A stretch of DNA of 64,000 nt from Bacteroidia bacterium (GTDB taxonomy: Bacteria > Bacteroidota > Bacteroidia > NS11-12g > UBA955). The DNA is taken from NCBI GenBank assembly GCA_023228875.1, contig JALOAG010000004.1:119501-183500 (forward strand), given 5' to 3'. Shown here one piece after another: positions 55,481-64,000 of this stretch (its first letter is position 1; each line of letters begins with the position of its first letter). Under the pieces are notes generated by a model. The model saw nothing but the letters and a program-made list of their open reading frames with translations, searched no databases and was not told where the DNA came from. Position numbers and translations under genes: made by a program.

Positions 55481-56039
55481 TTTTCACTTCTGAATTAACA
55501 GCATTTCTTTTGCGGTCTTTATTCATGTAAATTAATGCCATTATGCTGGATATTAATAAACCGATGGAGGAAAACTGATAGACATTATCTCTAAGTTGAT
55601 TGCCAACGCTATACCTGTCTACAGTCATTTGAATTACTTCTTCTTTAGTTTTTTTGTAAAACTCCATGTATTTGTCTATGTTCTCATTCAATTTTGCTAA
55701 GTCAGTCTGAATAGCTTTTTCAATAATGTCAGGGAATTTCGCTACAATAAACGCATAAATGCCGGCAATGGTAAGGGATAGTACCAGCATGGAAAAGAGC
55801 CCTGCAATGATTACTAAACCTGCTTTAGAGCCTTTGGTTGTTTTGGCAAGTGTGTCTTTTCTGATATTCCTTGCTAATAAATAAACACATGTTGCCGGAA
55901 GCAGTAGAGAGTATATGAGTAAGAAAAATATTTTCTGAAAATTACTCATATCAGGACCATAATTATTCAAATGGACAAACAAGAACGCACCTGCAATACT
56001 GCCAAATGCAATTCCGTAGATAAAGATTTTTTTATACAT
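55470..56039 (-). CDS. DUF4199-like membrane protein
   Basis: A 189-residue protein with four predicted transmembrane helices (about 5-25, 35-57, 75-100 and 155-175) and a cytoplasmic or periplasmic helical segment rich in Lys and Glu (TDLAKLNENIDKYMEFYKK). Topology and the KFPD and charged loop before the last helix are reminiscent of Bacteroidota DUF4199 proteins, but the match is by pattern only. It is the first gene of the operon and its stop overlaps the acyltransferase start. Function unknown. Confidence 0.6.
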   Translation of the reverse strand: MYKKIFIYGIAFGSIAGAFLFVHLNNYGPDMSNFQKIFFLLIYSLLLPATCVYLLARNIRKDTLAKTTKGSKAGLVIIAGLFSMLVLSLTIAGIYAFIVAKFPDIIEKAIQTDLAKLNENIDKYMEFYKKTKEEVIQMTVDRYSVGNQLRDNVYQFSSIGLLISSIMALIYMNKDRKRNAVNSEVKNDN

Positions 56040-56147
56040 AATAAAAGTTGGGGCAGCAAAAATAAGATTAAACTATCGGTTTGCTATTACTACAGCTAAA
56101 AAACCTGATGAGTTACAGGAATAAAGGGAATCGGATGTTGAGTAAGA

Positions 56148-56462
56148 TTAAGATTCGCTGTTCTCTTCGTCAGAATTTGAGTTTCTGGTGAATTCGTCAA
56201 AATTGTATTCAGGCAACAATTCTTTTTTTACAAAACCAACGGTTTCATTTAATGCTTCCACAAACTTGTTAAAGTCTTCTTTGTACAAGAAGATTTTTTG
56301 TTTCACAAAAGTCTGGTCGTCAAATTTTTTCTTACTTTCAGTGATTGTAACGTAATAGTCATTGTTCTTGGTTTCGCGTACATCAAAGAAATAAGTTCTC
56401 TTGCCTGCCTTTACTCTCTTGGAAAAAACTCTGTCCTGATCGTTGTATTTGTAATCTTCCAT
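56148..56462 (-). CDS. DUF3276 / PUR-family nucleic-acid-binding protein
   Basis: ATG at 56462 gives 104 residues; an in-frame GTG two codons upstream is less likely. The small beta-rich domain matches the Bacteroidota DUF3276 family, related to the Pur-alpha ssDNA/RNA-binding fold: FSKRVKAGKRTYFFDVRETKNNDYYVTITESKK followed by KIFLYKEDFNKFVEAL. A C-terminal acidic tail (NSDEENSES) is typical. A general single-stranded nucleic-acid-binding role is inferred from the family. It stands alone. Confidence 0.88.
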   Translation of the reverse strand: MEDYKYNDQDRVFSKRVKAGKRTYFFDVRETKNNDYYVTITESKKKFDDQTFVKQKIFLYKEDFNKFVEALNETVGFVKKELLPEYNFDEFTRNSNSDEENSES

Positions 56463-56617
56463 ATTCACACTAATTTATTCTGAATTATACTCTACAAATA
56501 AAGCTAAAAAAAATATACCGCCAAACCCTTCAATGTATTTTTTTCGCAAGGCGATTGTCAATGTTATGAATAGGCAAATCAAAAAGGAAGTTAAGGAAAC
56601 AAAAGAGTTGTGATAGC

Positions 56618-58408
56618 TTAATTTAAGCCCGTTTCTTCCATTTGTTTTTCATATAGCTTTTTATAGTATAAATTTGTTTTTAGCAACTCTTCGTGGGTGC
56701 CGGATGCTTCGATTTTACCTTGATTGATGACAAGTATTAAATCAGTGTCAGCCACTACTGATAGTCTGTGGCTTACAATAAATGCGGTCCTATTCTTGAG
56801 TTCGTTTCTCAGATTAGCTAAGATAATCTTTTCGGTGGAATGATCAACAGCACTTAAACAATCATCCAATAAAATGATTTCAGGGTTTCTTATTAATGCT
56901 CTTGCAAGTGCAATTCTTTGTTTTTGTCCGCCCGAAAGTGTAAGCCCTCTTTCTCCTAATAAAGTATCATATCCCTTTGGGAATTCCATTATGCTGTCAT
57001 GTACAGCGGCAATTTTTGCAACATTTTCAACGTCATCTTTAGTCAACTTCGTTAATTTACTTGAACCAAAAAGAATATTGTCATAAATTGATTCTGAAAA
57101 TAAAAAAACATCCTGAGGTACATAACTGACAACATCTCTATACTCTTTGAGATTGAGTTCTCTAAGGTCTTGATTGTCAATAAAGATTTTTCCGGAAGTG
57201 GGGTCGTAAAAGCGTGCTAAGAGGTTTAGTAATGTGGTTTTGCCGGATCCGGTTTGCCCTACTAACCCAATAGTCTGACCTTTGTGAATCGTAAAGTTAA
57301 TGTCGTGCAGTACTTTCTTGTTCTCATTGTATTGAAATGAAACATTGGAAAAACTGATACTTTCACTAAAAGTGCAATTTTTGCCTTTGGCTGTTTTAAT
57401 TTCAGGGTCCACCTCTAAGAATTTATTAATACGTGCTTGCGAGGCATCGGCACTTTGGACAATTGCCGTAACCCAACCCAATGAAGAAACAGGCCATGTG
57501 AGTAGGTTTACATAGATTACAAACTCAGCTATGTTGCCATAAGTAAAGTCCCCGTTTATTACTGCTAAACTACCCAGGTAAATGGTCAATATAGTACTCA
57601 AGCCGACCAAAGACATAACAAGCGGACTGAAAAACGCATTAACAGTTGTAAGAGACATACTCAGGTCTTTGTATTGCGTATTTTGTTTAGCAAACATACC
57701 GGCAAATACTGCTTGCGCAGAGAATGCTTTTAATACGCGGACACCTGCCATACTTTCTTGCACAAATGTTGTCAAGTCAGAGAGTTTTGCTTGAATCAAA
57801 TCACTTTTTCGATTGATTATTTTGCTTACATAATAAATGGAAGCAGAAAGAAATGGAAGCGGGAGCAGTACATAAAGCGTAAGCGTTGGATTGACTGAAA
57901 TCATCATTACAATTACTGTCAGAAAAGTAAATATAAGGTTGACAAAATACATGATTGCCGGTCCGAGATACTGCCTTACTTTACTTACATCCTCAGAGAG
58001 ACGGTTCATTAAATCTCCTGTAAAGTTAGCTCTGAAAAATGAAAGATTCATTTTTTGATAGTGGCTATAAATCTCATTCTTCAAATCATATTCAATTCTT
58101 CTGGAAGCAATAATAACGGTCTGCCTCATAAGAAACATAAAGACTCCTCGAACTGTTGTAGCTATTAAGATTAGTCCTCCATAGAGGGCTGCTGTTTCTA
58201 TGATTTTATTTCTGTATAGGCTCTCCAATTCTGTTCCTTTGAAGAAATGAAATAAACTAATCTCTTCAAATGAATTGTCAAATGCAATTCTAACCAAATA
58301 TGGGGAGAGGATGTTGAACAAATTGGTTAGGATAATATATATCATGCCGGCAAAAAGGGTCTTGCGGTATTTCCATAAATATTTATTGAGGTATTTGAGC
58401 GATTTCAA
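56618..58408 (-). CDS. ABC exporter, permease-ATPase fusion (MsbA-like)
   Basis: A 596-residue half-transporter with TTG start. The start is supported because homologues begin with MKSLKYLNKYLWKYRK-like residues and no ATG occurs before the first helix. Six transmembrane helices (about 1-320) precede the nucleotide-binding domain with Walker A GLVGQTGSGKTTLL (about 380), Q-loop YVPQDVFLFSESIYDNI, signature LSGGQKQRIALARALI and Walker B IILLDDCLSAVDH. It would form a homodimer that exports a lipid or drug. Walker B has DDC in place of the usual DEA: the catalytic glutamate after the Asp is Asp here, so ATP hydrolysis may be slow, which a heterodimer would explain. Confidence 0.85.
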   Translation of the reverse strand: MKSLKYLNKYLWKYRKTLFAGMIYIILTNLFNILSPYLVRIAFDNSFEEISLFHFFKGTELESLYRNKIIETAALYGGLILIATTVRGVFMFLMRQTVIIASRRIEYDLKNEIYSHYQKMNLSFFRANFTGDLMNRLSEDVSKVRQYLGPAIMYFVNLIFTFLTVIVMMISVNPTLTLYVLLPLPFLSASIYYVSKIINRKSDLIQAKLSDLTTFVQESMAGVRVLKAFSAQAVFAGMFAKQNTQYKDLSMSLTTVNAFFSPLVMSLVGLSTILTIYLGSLAVINGDFTYGNIAEFVIYVNLLTWPVSSLGWVTAIVQSADASQARINKFLEVDPEIKTAKGKNCTFSESISFSNVSFQYNENKKVLHDINFTIHKGQTIGLVGQTGSGKTTLLNLLARFYDPTSGKIFIDNQDLRELNLKEYRDVVSYVPQDVFLFSESIYDNILFGSSKLTKLTKDDVENVAKIAAVHDSIMEFPKGYDTLLGERGLTLSGGQKQRIALARALIRNPEIILLDDCLSAVDHSTEKIILANLRNELKNRTAFIVSHRLSVVADTDLILVINQGKIEASGTHEELLKTNLYYKKLYEKQMEETGLN

Positions 58409-58495
58409 GGAGCCGCAAATTTTGTTTATTATTTACTAATGACAAAAAAAGTTATTTTCGCGCCATCAATTTTGAAATCTAAATAAAAACAAGAT

Positions 58496-59593
58496 ATGAG
58501 CGGAATATCATCACAAGCAGGAAATTCAAATTTCCCTCTGTTCAATAGCTTAACAGAGTTTAACCATGAGCAAGTAGTAGTGTGTAATGACAATAGTACC
58601 GGTCTGAAGGCAATTATTGCTGTTCACAACACCGTTTTAGGTCCGGGATTAGGCGGTACACGCTTTTGGGTTTATAATAATGAACAAGAAGCGATGAATG
58701 ATGCGTTGCGTCTTTCAAGAGGTATGACTTATAAAGCATCCATTTCAGGTCTTAACCTTGGTGGTGCAAAAGCAGTAATTGTGGCTGATAAGAACACAAA
58801 AAAGACAGAAGCTTTTATGCGCAAGTTTGGACGTTTTGTTGAAAATCTGAATGGTAAGTATATTACTGCTGAGGATGTTGGAACAACAACAAAGGATATG
58901 GAATATATCGCAATGGAAACAGATCATGTGGTGGGTATGCCTGAAAATATGGGCGGTGGTGGCGACCCGTCTCCTGTTACTGCTTATGGTGTGTATATGG
59001 GAATGAAAGCTTCTGCAAAGAAGGCTTATGGAAGCGATAGTCTTGCCGGTAAGTCAGTTACAGTGCAAGGTGTAGGTAAGGTAGGATATTATCTTGTTGA
59101 ACTTCTTGTGAAAGACGGAGCTAAAGTTTTTATTACCGATATTAACGAACAAAATTTGAAACATTCAGTAGCTTTAGGTGGTGAAGTAATTAGCCCAAAT
59201 GATGTCTATTCTAAGAAGGTAGATATTTTCGCTCCTTGTGCTTTAGGTGCAATTTTAAACTCTGAAACAATCCCACAATTAAATTGCTCAATTGTGTGTG
59301 GTTCTGCTAATAATCAATTGAAGGAAGATGTTCTACACGGTGATATGCTTAGAGATAAAGGTGTTTTGTATGCCCCTGACTTTTTAGTAAATGCCGGAGG
59401 TTTAATCAATGTCTATTCTGAATATACAGGTTATGTGAGAGAACGTGCTATGGCGCAAACTGAACATATTTATGATTTGACCTTAGATATTTTCCACAAA
59501 TCAGAAGAAGAAAAAATCAATACTCAGCTTGCTGCAACAAAAATAGCAGAAGAGCGCATTCACAATGTAATGCTTGTAAAATCAACATATTAA
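58496..59593 (+). CDS. Glu/Leu/Phe/Val dehydrogenase (leucine-type)
   Basis: Oxidative deamination of branched-chain amino acids with NAD. 365 residues. Substrate/catalytic region GPGLGGTRFWVY, GMTYKASISGLNLGGAKAV (with the two expected lysines) and the cofactor motif VQGVGKVGYYLVELLVKDGAKV (GxGxxG) are clear. Length and the NNQL and PDFLVNAGG motifs resemble leucine/valine dehydrogenases. Sits upstream of glutamine synthetase III, so it may help link amino-acid breakdown with ammonia assimilation. A strong terminator follows directly. Confidence 0.92.
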   Translation: MSGISSQAGNSNFPLFNSLTEFNHEQVVVCNDNSTGLKAIIAVHNTVLGPGLGGTRFWVYNNEQEAMNDALRLSRGMTYKASISGLNLGGAKAVIVADKNTKKTEAFMRKFGRFVENLNGKYITAEDVGTTTKDMEYIAMETDHVVGMPENMGGGGDPSPVTAYGVYMGMKASAKKAYGSDSLAGKSVTVQGVGKVGYYLVELLVKDGAKVFITDINEQNLKHSVALGGEVISPNDVYSKKVDIFAPCALGAILNSETIPQLNCSIVCGSANNQLKEDVLHGDMLRDKGVLYAPDFLVNAGGLINVYSEYTGYVRERAMAQTEHIYDLTLDIFHKSEEEKINTQLAATKIAEERIHNVMLVKSTY

Positions 59594-59614
59594 TATTTAA
59601 CAATAATGTTTTAT

Positions 59615-59648
59615 AAAAAAAGGTTGTTCATCTGAACAACCTTTTTTT
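59615..59648. terminator. Rho-independent terminator after the dehydrogenase gene
   Basis: Stem AAAAAAAGGTTGTTC (59615-59629) and GAACAACCTTTTTTT (59634-59648) with an ATCT loop; the T-run completes the plus-strand terminator. Confidence 0.92.
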
Positions 59649-59755
59649 GTTGCTAATGGTTGATGTCAAGTTGTTTTGTGAAAAACTTGCGGGAATTTAG
59701 CTGAAAAAAGTTTTTCTTTTTAGTTGATTTTTGCATACTCATTTTTGAAATCTAT

Positions 59756-61939
59756 ATGGCAAAAACAAAATCTACACCCAGTCATTCTTCCGACCCGAAA
59801 ACCAACACCCAGAACATAAATTTCAATCAGATTTCTTCATATTTTGGGATGAATGTTTTTGCCGGAAAGAATGCAAAAAAATATCTCTCAGCAACCGTAA
59901 TCAAAGAACTTGAAAGAATAGCCAGAAGTGGAGAACATTTGTCGCGTAAAATGGCAGATGAAATTGCCGAAGGAATGAAGAAATGGGCGTTAAGCCGAGG
60001 TGTAACTCATTATACACATTGGTTTCACCCTCTTAGAGGTACTACAGCAGAAAAGCATGATGCCTTCTTTGAACCTACAGGCATAGATTCCGGAATTGAA
60101 GTGTTTTCCGGTAAATCTTTGGTACAACAAGAACCGGATGCTTCGAGTTTCCCTAATGGAGGAATGCGTAATACCTTTGAGGCTCGCGGATATTCTGCTT
60201 GGGATCCATCATCACCCGCATTTATTATTGAAAAAGCCTCCGGTAAAACGCTCTGTATTCCTACTGTCTTTGTTTCTTACACCGGACAGGCATTGGATTA
60301 CAAAACCCCATTGTTGCGTTCAGCTAAATTTGTACAAGATACCGCAACTCAAGTATGTGCTTTGTTTGATAAAAAAGTGAAACATACCAATGTTTCATTG
60401 GGTATTGAACAAGAGTATTTTGTGGTGGATTATAAACTTTATCGCCAAAGACAAGACCTCATGTTAGCCGGTAGAACTTTGCTGGGACACGCTCCGGCTA
60501 AAGGACAGCAACTTGAAGATCATTATTTTGGCAGTATTCCTGAAAGAGTTTTTGAATTTATGACCGCTTTAGAGAAAGAAGCTCTTAAACTTGGTATTCC
60601 ACTTAAAACACGACATAATGAAGTTGCACCCTGCCAATATGAGTGTGCTCCAATGTTTGAAACGATTAACCTTGCCATAGACCATAATTCATTATTGATG
60701 GATTTGATGGAATCGATTAGCGAGAAATTTAATTTAAAGGTACTATTACACGAAAAACCTTTTAAAGGGGTAAATGGCAGTGGGAAGCACAATAATTGGT
60801 CGTTAATAACAGATACAGGAGTTAATTTATTCTCACCGGGTACTACTCCCATTGAGAACTTACAATTTCTGACTTTCTTTATTAATACAATCAAGGCAGT
60901 TCATGACCACGGTGCGTTGCTTAGGGCAAGCATAGGTACTGCCAGCAATGACCACCGATTGGGTGCCAATGAAGCTCCTCCGGCTATTATGTCAGTTTTT
61001 ATTGGTAGTTTCTTGAGCAAAGTGTTGGATGATTTTGAAAAAGAAAAATCGAACAAATCCAAAGGAGGTGCAGGTGAAAAAACACTGAATATTCCACATA
61101 TTCCACCAATCTTACAAGATAATACTGACCGTAATAGAACTTCTCCTTTTGCTTTTACAGGAAACAAATTTGAACTACGTGCAGTTGGTTCTTCTGATAA
61201 CTGCGCTTCATCTATGGTTGTTCTTAATACGATTGTTGGAAATCAATTGAAAGAGTTTTTAAAAGATGTAGCTACTCTTCAAAAGAAAGGAGCATCTAAG
61301 GAAAAAGCTATTCAGAGTGTTTTGAGAGGTTATATTGTCAAATCATCTAAAGTAATTTTTGAAGGAAACGGTTATAGTGACGAATGGGCAAAGGAGGCTA
61401 AAAAGAGAGGTTTGCAGAATATTAAAACTACGCCACATGCGCTATCTACATATTTGGAACCTAAATCTAAAAAAGTATTTATTGATAATGGAATATTGAC
61501 CGAAGAAGAGATTGAAGCAAGAACAGATATCCGATATGAGAGCTATTCGCTCAAATTGCAAATTGAGGGTAGGGTACTTGCAGATATGGTTAAAACAAAT
61601 ATTATTCCTCCTGCAATCGAATTTCATTCGCGCGTACTTGCAAATCTTAAATTACAAAAAGATATGGGTGTTAAACCCGAATTGTATGCTGCTACAGAAG
61701 AGTTGGCTGGCAAAATTGGCTTTTATATTCAACAAGTGCAGCATTATACAAAATTGATGGTGGACGAGCGCAAAAAAGCAAATTTAATTGATTCACATGC
61801 TGAAAAAGCATTGGCTTATTGCGAAAAAGTATTGCCACTGTTTGATGATATTCGTTATCAGGCTGATAAGTTAGAAAGACTTACAGATGATGTAATGTGG
61901 CAAATACCAAAATACCGAGAACTATTGTTTATCAAATAA
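59756..61939 (+). CDS. glnN: Glutamine synthetase type III
   Basis: Makes glutamine from glutamate and ammonia with ATP. 727 residues, the length of type III (GSIII) enzymes and far longer than GlnA types. Recognised motifs include YTHWFHPLRGTTAEKHDAFFEP at about 84-105, GIEQEYFVVD, HNEVAPCQYECAPMFE, VNGSGKHNNWSL and NRTSPFAFTGNKFELRAVGSS. The N-terminus MAKTKSTPSHSSD is variable. The downstream msrA starts four bases after the stop, so they are co-transcribed. No P-II gene is nearby. Confidence 0.96.
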   Translation: MAKTKSTPSHSSDPKTNTQNINFNQISSYFGMNVFAGKNAKKYLSATVIKELERIARSGEHLSRKMADEIAEGMKKWALSRGVTHYTHWFHPLRGTTAEKHDAFFEPTGIDSGIEVFSGKSLVQQEPDASSFPNGGMRNTFEARGYSAWDPSSPAFIIEKASGKTLCIPTVFVSYTGQALDYKTPLLRSAKFVQDTATQVCALFDKKVKHTNVSLGIEQEYFVVDYKLYRQRQDLMLAGRTLLGHAPAKGQQLEDHYFGSIPERVFEFMTALEKEALKLGIPLKTRHNEVAPCQYECAPMFETINLAIDHNSLLMDLMESISEKFNLKVLLHEKPFKGVNGSGKHNNWSLITDTGVNLFSPGTTPIENLQFLTFFINTIKAVHDHGALLRASIGTASNDHRLGANEAPPAIMSVFIGSFLSKVLDDFEKEKSNKSKGGAGEKTLNIPHIPPILQDNTDRNRTSPFAFTGNKFELRAVGSSDNCASSMVVLNTIVGNQLKEFLKDVATLQKKGASKEKAIQSVLRGYIVKSSKVIFEGNGYSDEWAKEAKKRGLQNIKTTPHALSTYLEPKSKKVFIDNGILTEEEIEARTDIRYESYSLKLQIEGRVLADMVKTNIIPPAIEFHSRVLANLKLQKDMGVKPELYAATEELAGKIGFYIQQVQHYTKLMVDERKKANLIDSHAEKALAYCEKVLPLFDDIRYQADKLERLTDDVMWQIPKYRELLFIK

Positions 61940-61942
61940 CCG

Positions 61943-62479
61943 ATGAGTCCGGATACAATAGTGCTTGGCGGAGGATGTTTTTGGTGTACAGAATCAGTGT
62001 TTACACAAATCAGAGGAGTGCATAAAGTTGAATCCGGTTATTCCGGAGGTCATCTCAAAAATCCGACTTACAAAGAGGTGTGTACCGGTATGACCGGTCA
62101 TGTTGAAGTAATCAAAGTGCATTTTGATTCTTCTGTGGTTTCATTAGCAACACTGTTAAAGATTTTTTTTACTACGCATGACCCGACAACAATCAATCGT
62201 CAGGGCAATGATATTGGCACGCAATACAGAAGTGTGATTTTTTTTGAAAATGATTATCAGCAACAAATTGCAGAACAAGTTGTAGCAGAGATGACTCAAC
62301 AACAGATTTTTGATTCACCCATTGTAACAGAAATTTCGCCTTTGATTAATTTTTTCAGTTCCGAACAATACCATCATAACTATTTTGCTAATAATCCCCA
62401 TGAGCCTTACTGTGAGGCAGTTATTAGTCCCAAAGTGGCAAAATTCAGAGCGCACTATAAGGACCTGTTAAAAGGGTGA
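61943..62479 (+). CDS. msrA: Peptide methionine sulfoxide reductase MsrA
   Basis: Reduces methionine-S-sulfoxide in proteins. 178 residues. The catalytic motif GGGCFWCTESVF places the active cysteine at residue 12, followed by VESGYSGG and the substrate-binding TGMTGHVEVI. The ending YCEAVISPKVAKFRAHY supplies the distal Cys that may act in recycling. The gene is coupled to glnN (3-base gap). It lacks an MsrB fusion. Confidence 0.95.
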   Translation: MSPDTIVLGGGCFWCTESVFTQIRGVHKVESGYSGGHLKNPTYKEVCTGMTGHVEVIKVHFDSSVVSLATLLKIFFTTHDPTTINRQGNDIGTQYRSVIFFENDYQQQIAEQVVAEMTQQQIFDSPIVTEISPLINFFSSEQYHHNYFANNPHEPYCEAVISPKVAKFRAHYKDLLKG

Positions 62480-62565
62480 TTTTGTTGTTTTCCATTATTT
62501 GGAATATCGCATTGAGTTCATGTCAATATGTTGCTATGTCCCTGCCGAAACAATCAAAAAAAGTA

Positions 62566-62573
62566 TAGCTTTG
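62566..62573 (+). promoter_or_regulatory. recR -7 promoter element
   Basis: TAGCTTTG at 62566-62573, 22 bases before the ATG at 62596. No clear -33 box. Confidence 0.4.
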
Positions 62574-62595
62574 CAAGGCGTTGTTTTGAATTAGC

Positions 62596-63201
62596 ATGGC
62601 ATACTCTTCTAAGACGATTGAACAAGCAGTAGAATATTTATCAAAGTTTCCCGGAGTGGGTAGCAAAAGCGCTCTGAGAATGGTGTTGTATCTTGCAAAA
62701 CGTCCTGAACACGAGGTGCTTAGAATGGCAGATGCACTCAAAGCCATAAAAACTAAATTGCAACTATGTACAGAATGTGGCAACCTTTCTGATACGCCCA
62801 TTTGTTCCATTTGTGCTTCGCCTCTGAGAGATAAGCAATTGTTGTGTGTGGTGGAAGACTTTAAGGATGTCTTAGCAGTTGAAAATACTGCACAGTACAA
62901 AGGACTTTATCATGTATTAGGGGGATTGATTTCTCCGATAGAAGGTATTGGTCCGGACGAATTGAATGTTTCAAAACTTTTTGAACGCATTCAGTCTAAT
63001 CAGGTAGGTGAAGTGGTGTTTGCATTGAGTGCCAATATGGATGGAGATACGACTACCTACTATTTAAGTAAAAAACTCAAGGAGATGGGTGTAAAAGTGA
63101 GTGCAATCTCTCGCGGTATCTCCGTTGGTTCTGATTTGGAATTTACTGATGAAATTACACTTGGACGGTCAATAATAAATAGAGTTCCTTACGAAATTTA
63201 A
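62596..63201 (+). CDS. recR: Recombination protein RecR
   Basis: A 201-residue protein of the RecFOR recombination pathway, helping load RecA at gaps. It has the N-terminal helix-hairpin-helix (FPGVGSKSALRMVLYL), a zinc finger with Cys58, Cys61, Cys70 and Cys73 (CTECGNLSDTPICSIC) and the C-terminal Toprim domain (LCVVEDFKDVLAVE, YHVLGGLISPIEGIGP). All features and the length are normal. Eight bases separate its stop from the start of the glycosyltransferase gene. Confidence 0.96.
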   Translation: MAYSSKTIEQAVEYLSKFPGVGSKSALRMVLYLAKRPEHEVLRMADALKAIKTKLQLCTECGNLSDTPICSICASPLRDKQLLCVVEDFKDVLAVENTAQYKGLYHVLGGLISPIEGIGPDELNVSKLFERIQSNQVGEVVFALSANMDGDTTTYYLSKKLKEMGVKVSAISRGISVGSDLEFTDEITLGRSIINRVPYEI

Positions 63202-63209
63202 AGGTATTG

Positions 63210-64000
63210 ATGCTTGACCTGAGTGTAATCATAGTGAGTTATAATGTGCGCAGATTCCTTGAACAGACAATTCTTTCTGTACAGCGCGCATGCAATGATT
63301 TACAAGTAGAAATTATCGTGGTGGATAATGCATCATATGACGATAGTTGTCTTACAATTCGAAATAAATACCCACAGGTTAAACTCATTGAAAATACTGA
63401 CAATGTCGGTTTTTCAAGAGCAAATAATCAAGGCATTAAGATTAGTCAGGGGAAATATGTGTTATTGCTCAATCCGGATACCGTGCTTGCAGAAGATACA
63501 CTCAGCCAATGTTTTCACTTTATGGAAAACACTGCCGATTGTGGGGCTTTAGGTGTCAGAATGGTGGATGGTGGCGGGGTATTTTTACCCGAAAGTAAAA
63601 GAGGATTACCTACTCCAACAGCTTCTTTCTATAAAATTTTCGGACTGGCGTCTTTATTTCCAAAGTCAGAAAAATTTGGTTCCTACCATCTCAAGTATTT
63701 GGATGAGTTTCAGGTTAATCAAGTAGATGTACTCTCCGGTGCATTTATGTTTCTCAGAAAAGAAGCTTTGGATAAGTCTGGCTTGTTGGATGAAACTTTC
63801 TTTATGTATGGAGAAGATATTGACTTAAGTTATAGGATAACATTGGCAGGCTATAAGAATTATTATTTCCCTGAAACTACCATTATTCACTATAAGGGAG
63901 AAAGTACAAAGAAAAACAGCCTTAACTATGTCAAAGTGTTTTATCAAGCAATGATCATTTTTGCAGAAAAACATTTCGGAGTCAAATCAGGTAAACTCTT
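63210..64000 (+). CDS. Family 2 glycosyltransferase, 3' partial
   Basis: ATG at 63210, reading frame open to the right edge (263 residues visible). The N-terminus LDLSVIIVSYNVRRF starts a GT-A fold; EIIVVDNASYDDS, the nucleotide-sugar motif LLLNPDTVLAED and the acceptor-side motif MYGEDIDLSYRI are present, the pattern of rhamnosyl- or galactosyl-type family 2 transferases. It probably adds a sugar to a cell-surface polysaccharide; substrate unknown. It is 8 bases downstream of recR but need not be functionally related. Confidence 0.86.
   Translation, partial: MLDLSVIIVSYNVRRFLEQTILSVQRACNDLQVEIIVVDNASYDDSCLTIRNKYPQVKLIENTDNVGFSRANNQGIKISQGKYVLLLNPDTVLAEDTLSQCFHFMENTADCGALGVRMVDGGGVFLPESKRGLPTPTASFYKIFGLASLFPKSEKFGSYHLKYLDEFQVNQVDVLSGAFMFLRKEALDKSGLLDETFFMYGEDIDLSYRITLAGYKNYYFPETTIIHYKGESTKKNSLNYVKVFYQAMIIFAEKHFGVKSGKL

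Noticed and set aside
60523..61167. Minus-strand frames inside glnN
   Set aside because: They are overlapped by the strongly supported glutamine synthetase frame and show no family motif.
1..64000. CRISPR arrays, rRNA genes, insertion sequences
   Set aside because: No regularly spaced repeats, no rRNA-like conserved segments and no transposase genes were seen on reading both strands.

Overview
The window is about 64 kb of low-GC chromosomal DNA from a member of the Bacteroidota. The evidence is several very large secreted proteins with type IX secretion (T9SS) sorting domains of both type A and type B, lineage-typical small proteins (DUF3276/PUR family, a DUF4199-like membrane protein, Omp28-like lipoprotein), a type III glutamine synthetase, a leucine-type dehydrogenase, and repeated -7 promoter elements of the Bacteroidota form TAnnTTTG upstream of many genes. 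Codon use is standard and no rRNA, CRISPR array, insertion sequence or prophage is visible. Order or genus cannot be fixed from this alone; a gliding or surface-adhesive environmental relative of Chitinophagales, Sphingobacteriales or Flavobacteriales is the best guess.

Layout. 1-7.8 kb: the end of a type B T9SS protein, a triple-repeat DUF2249 protein, an Omp28-like lipoprotein with xerD and a methyltransferase, then a cassette of a cysteine-rich secreted protein plus a T9SS protein. 8-12 kb: MerR regulator and M23 peptidase, divergent from alaS. 12-15 kb: a LytS/LytTR signalling triplet in which the two kinases have lost different essential parts. 15-19 kb: an RCC1-like/Ig-like repeat adhesin. 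19-26 kb: glyA, tRNA-Pro(CGG), era-der, a glycosyltransferase, asd and a ferredoxin-type reductase. 26-39 kb: three tandem paralogous surface proteins of about 1380 residues each, followed by a START-like gene with an apparent frameshift. 39-47 kb: M28 peptidase, cysS, cysteine synthase, pheT, a coiled-coil protein and ffh. 47-52 kb: a 1639-residue PKD/FN3-type T9SS type B protein. 52-58 kb: a TPR lipoprotein, a five-gene overlapping operon (membrane protein, plsC-like, gatC, ABC ATPase, cobalamin adenosyltransferase), a DUF3276 protein and an MsbA-like exporter. 58-64 kb: leucine-type dehydrogenase, glutamine synthetase III, msrA, recR and the start of a family 2 glycosyltransferase.

How it fits together. 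Most of the window is core housekeeping (tRNA charging, ribosome/SRP GTPases, amino-acid and nitrogen metabolism) interleaved with accessory surface proteins exported by a T9SS whose machinery is not in this window. The most unusual unit is the signalling triplet at 12-15 kb: one kinase keeps the ATP-binding N box but has Asp at the phospho-acceptor His, while its partner keeps the His but has lost the N box, with a LytTR regulator encoded between them. This looks like a split kinase needing both subunits. Promoter calls rest on motif matches read by eye, and domain calls on recognised motifs; no database search was possible.
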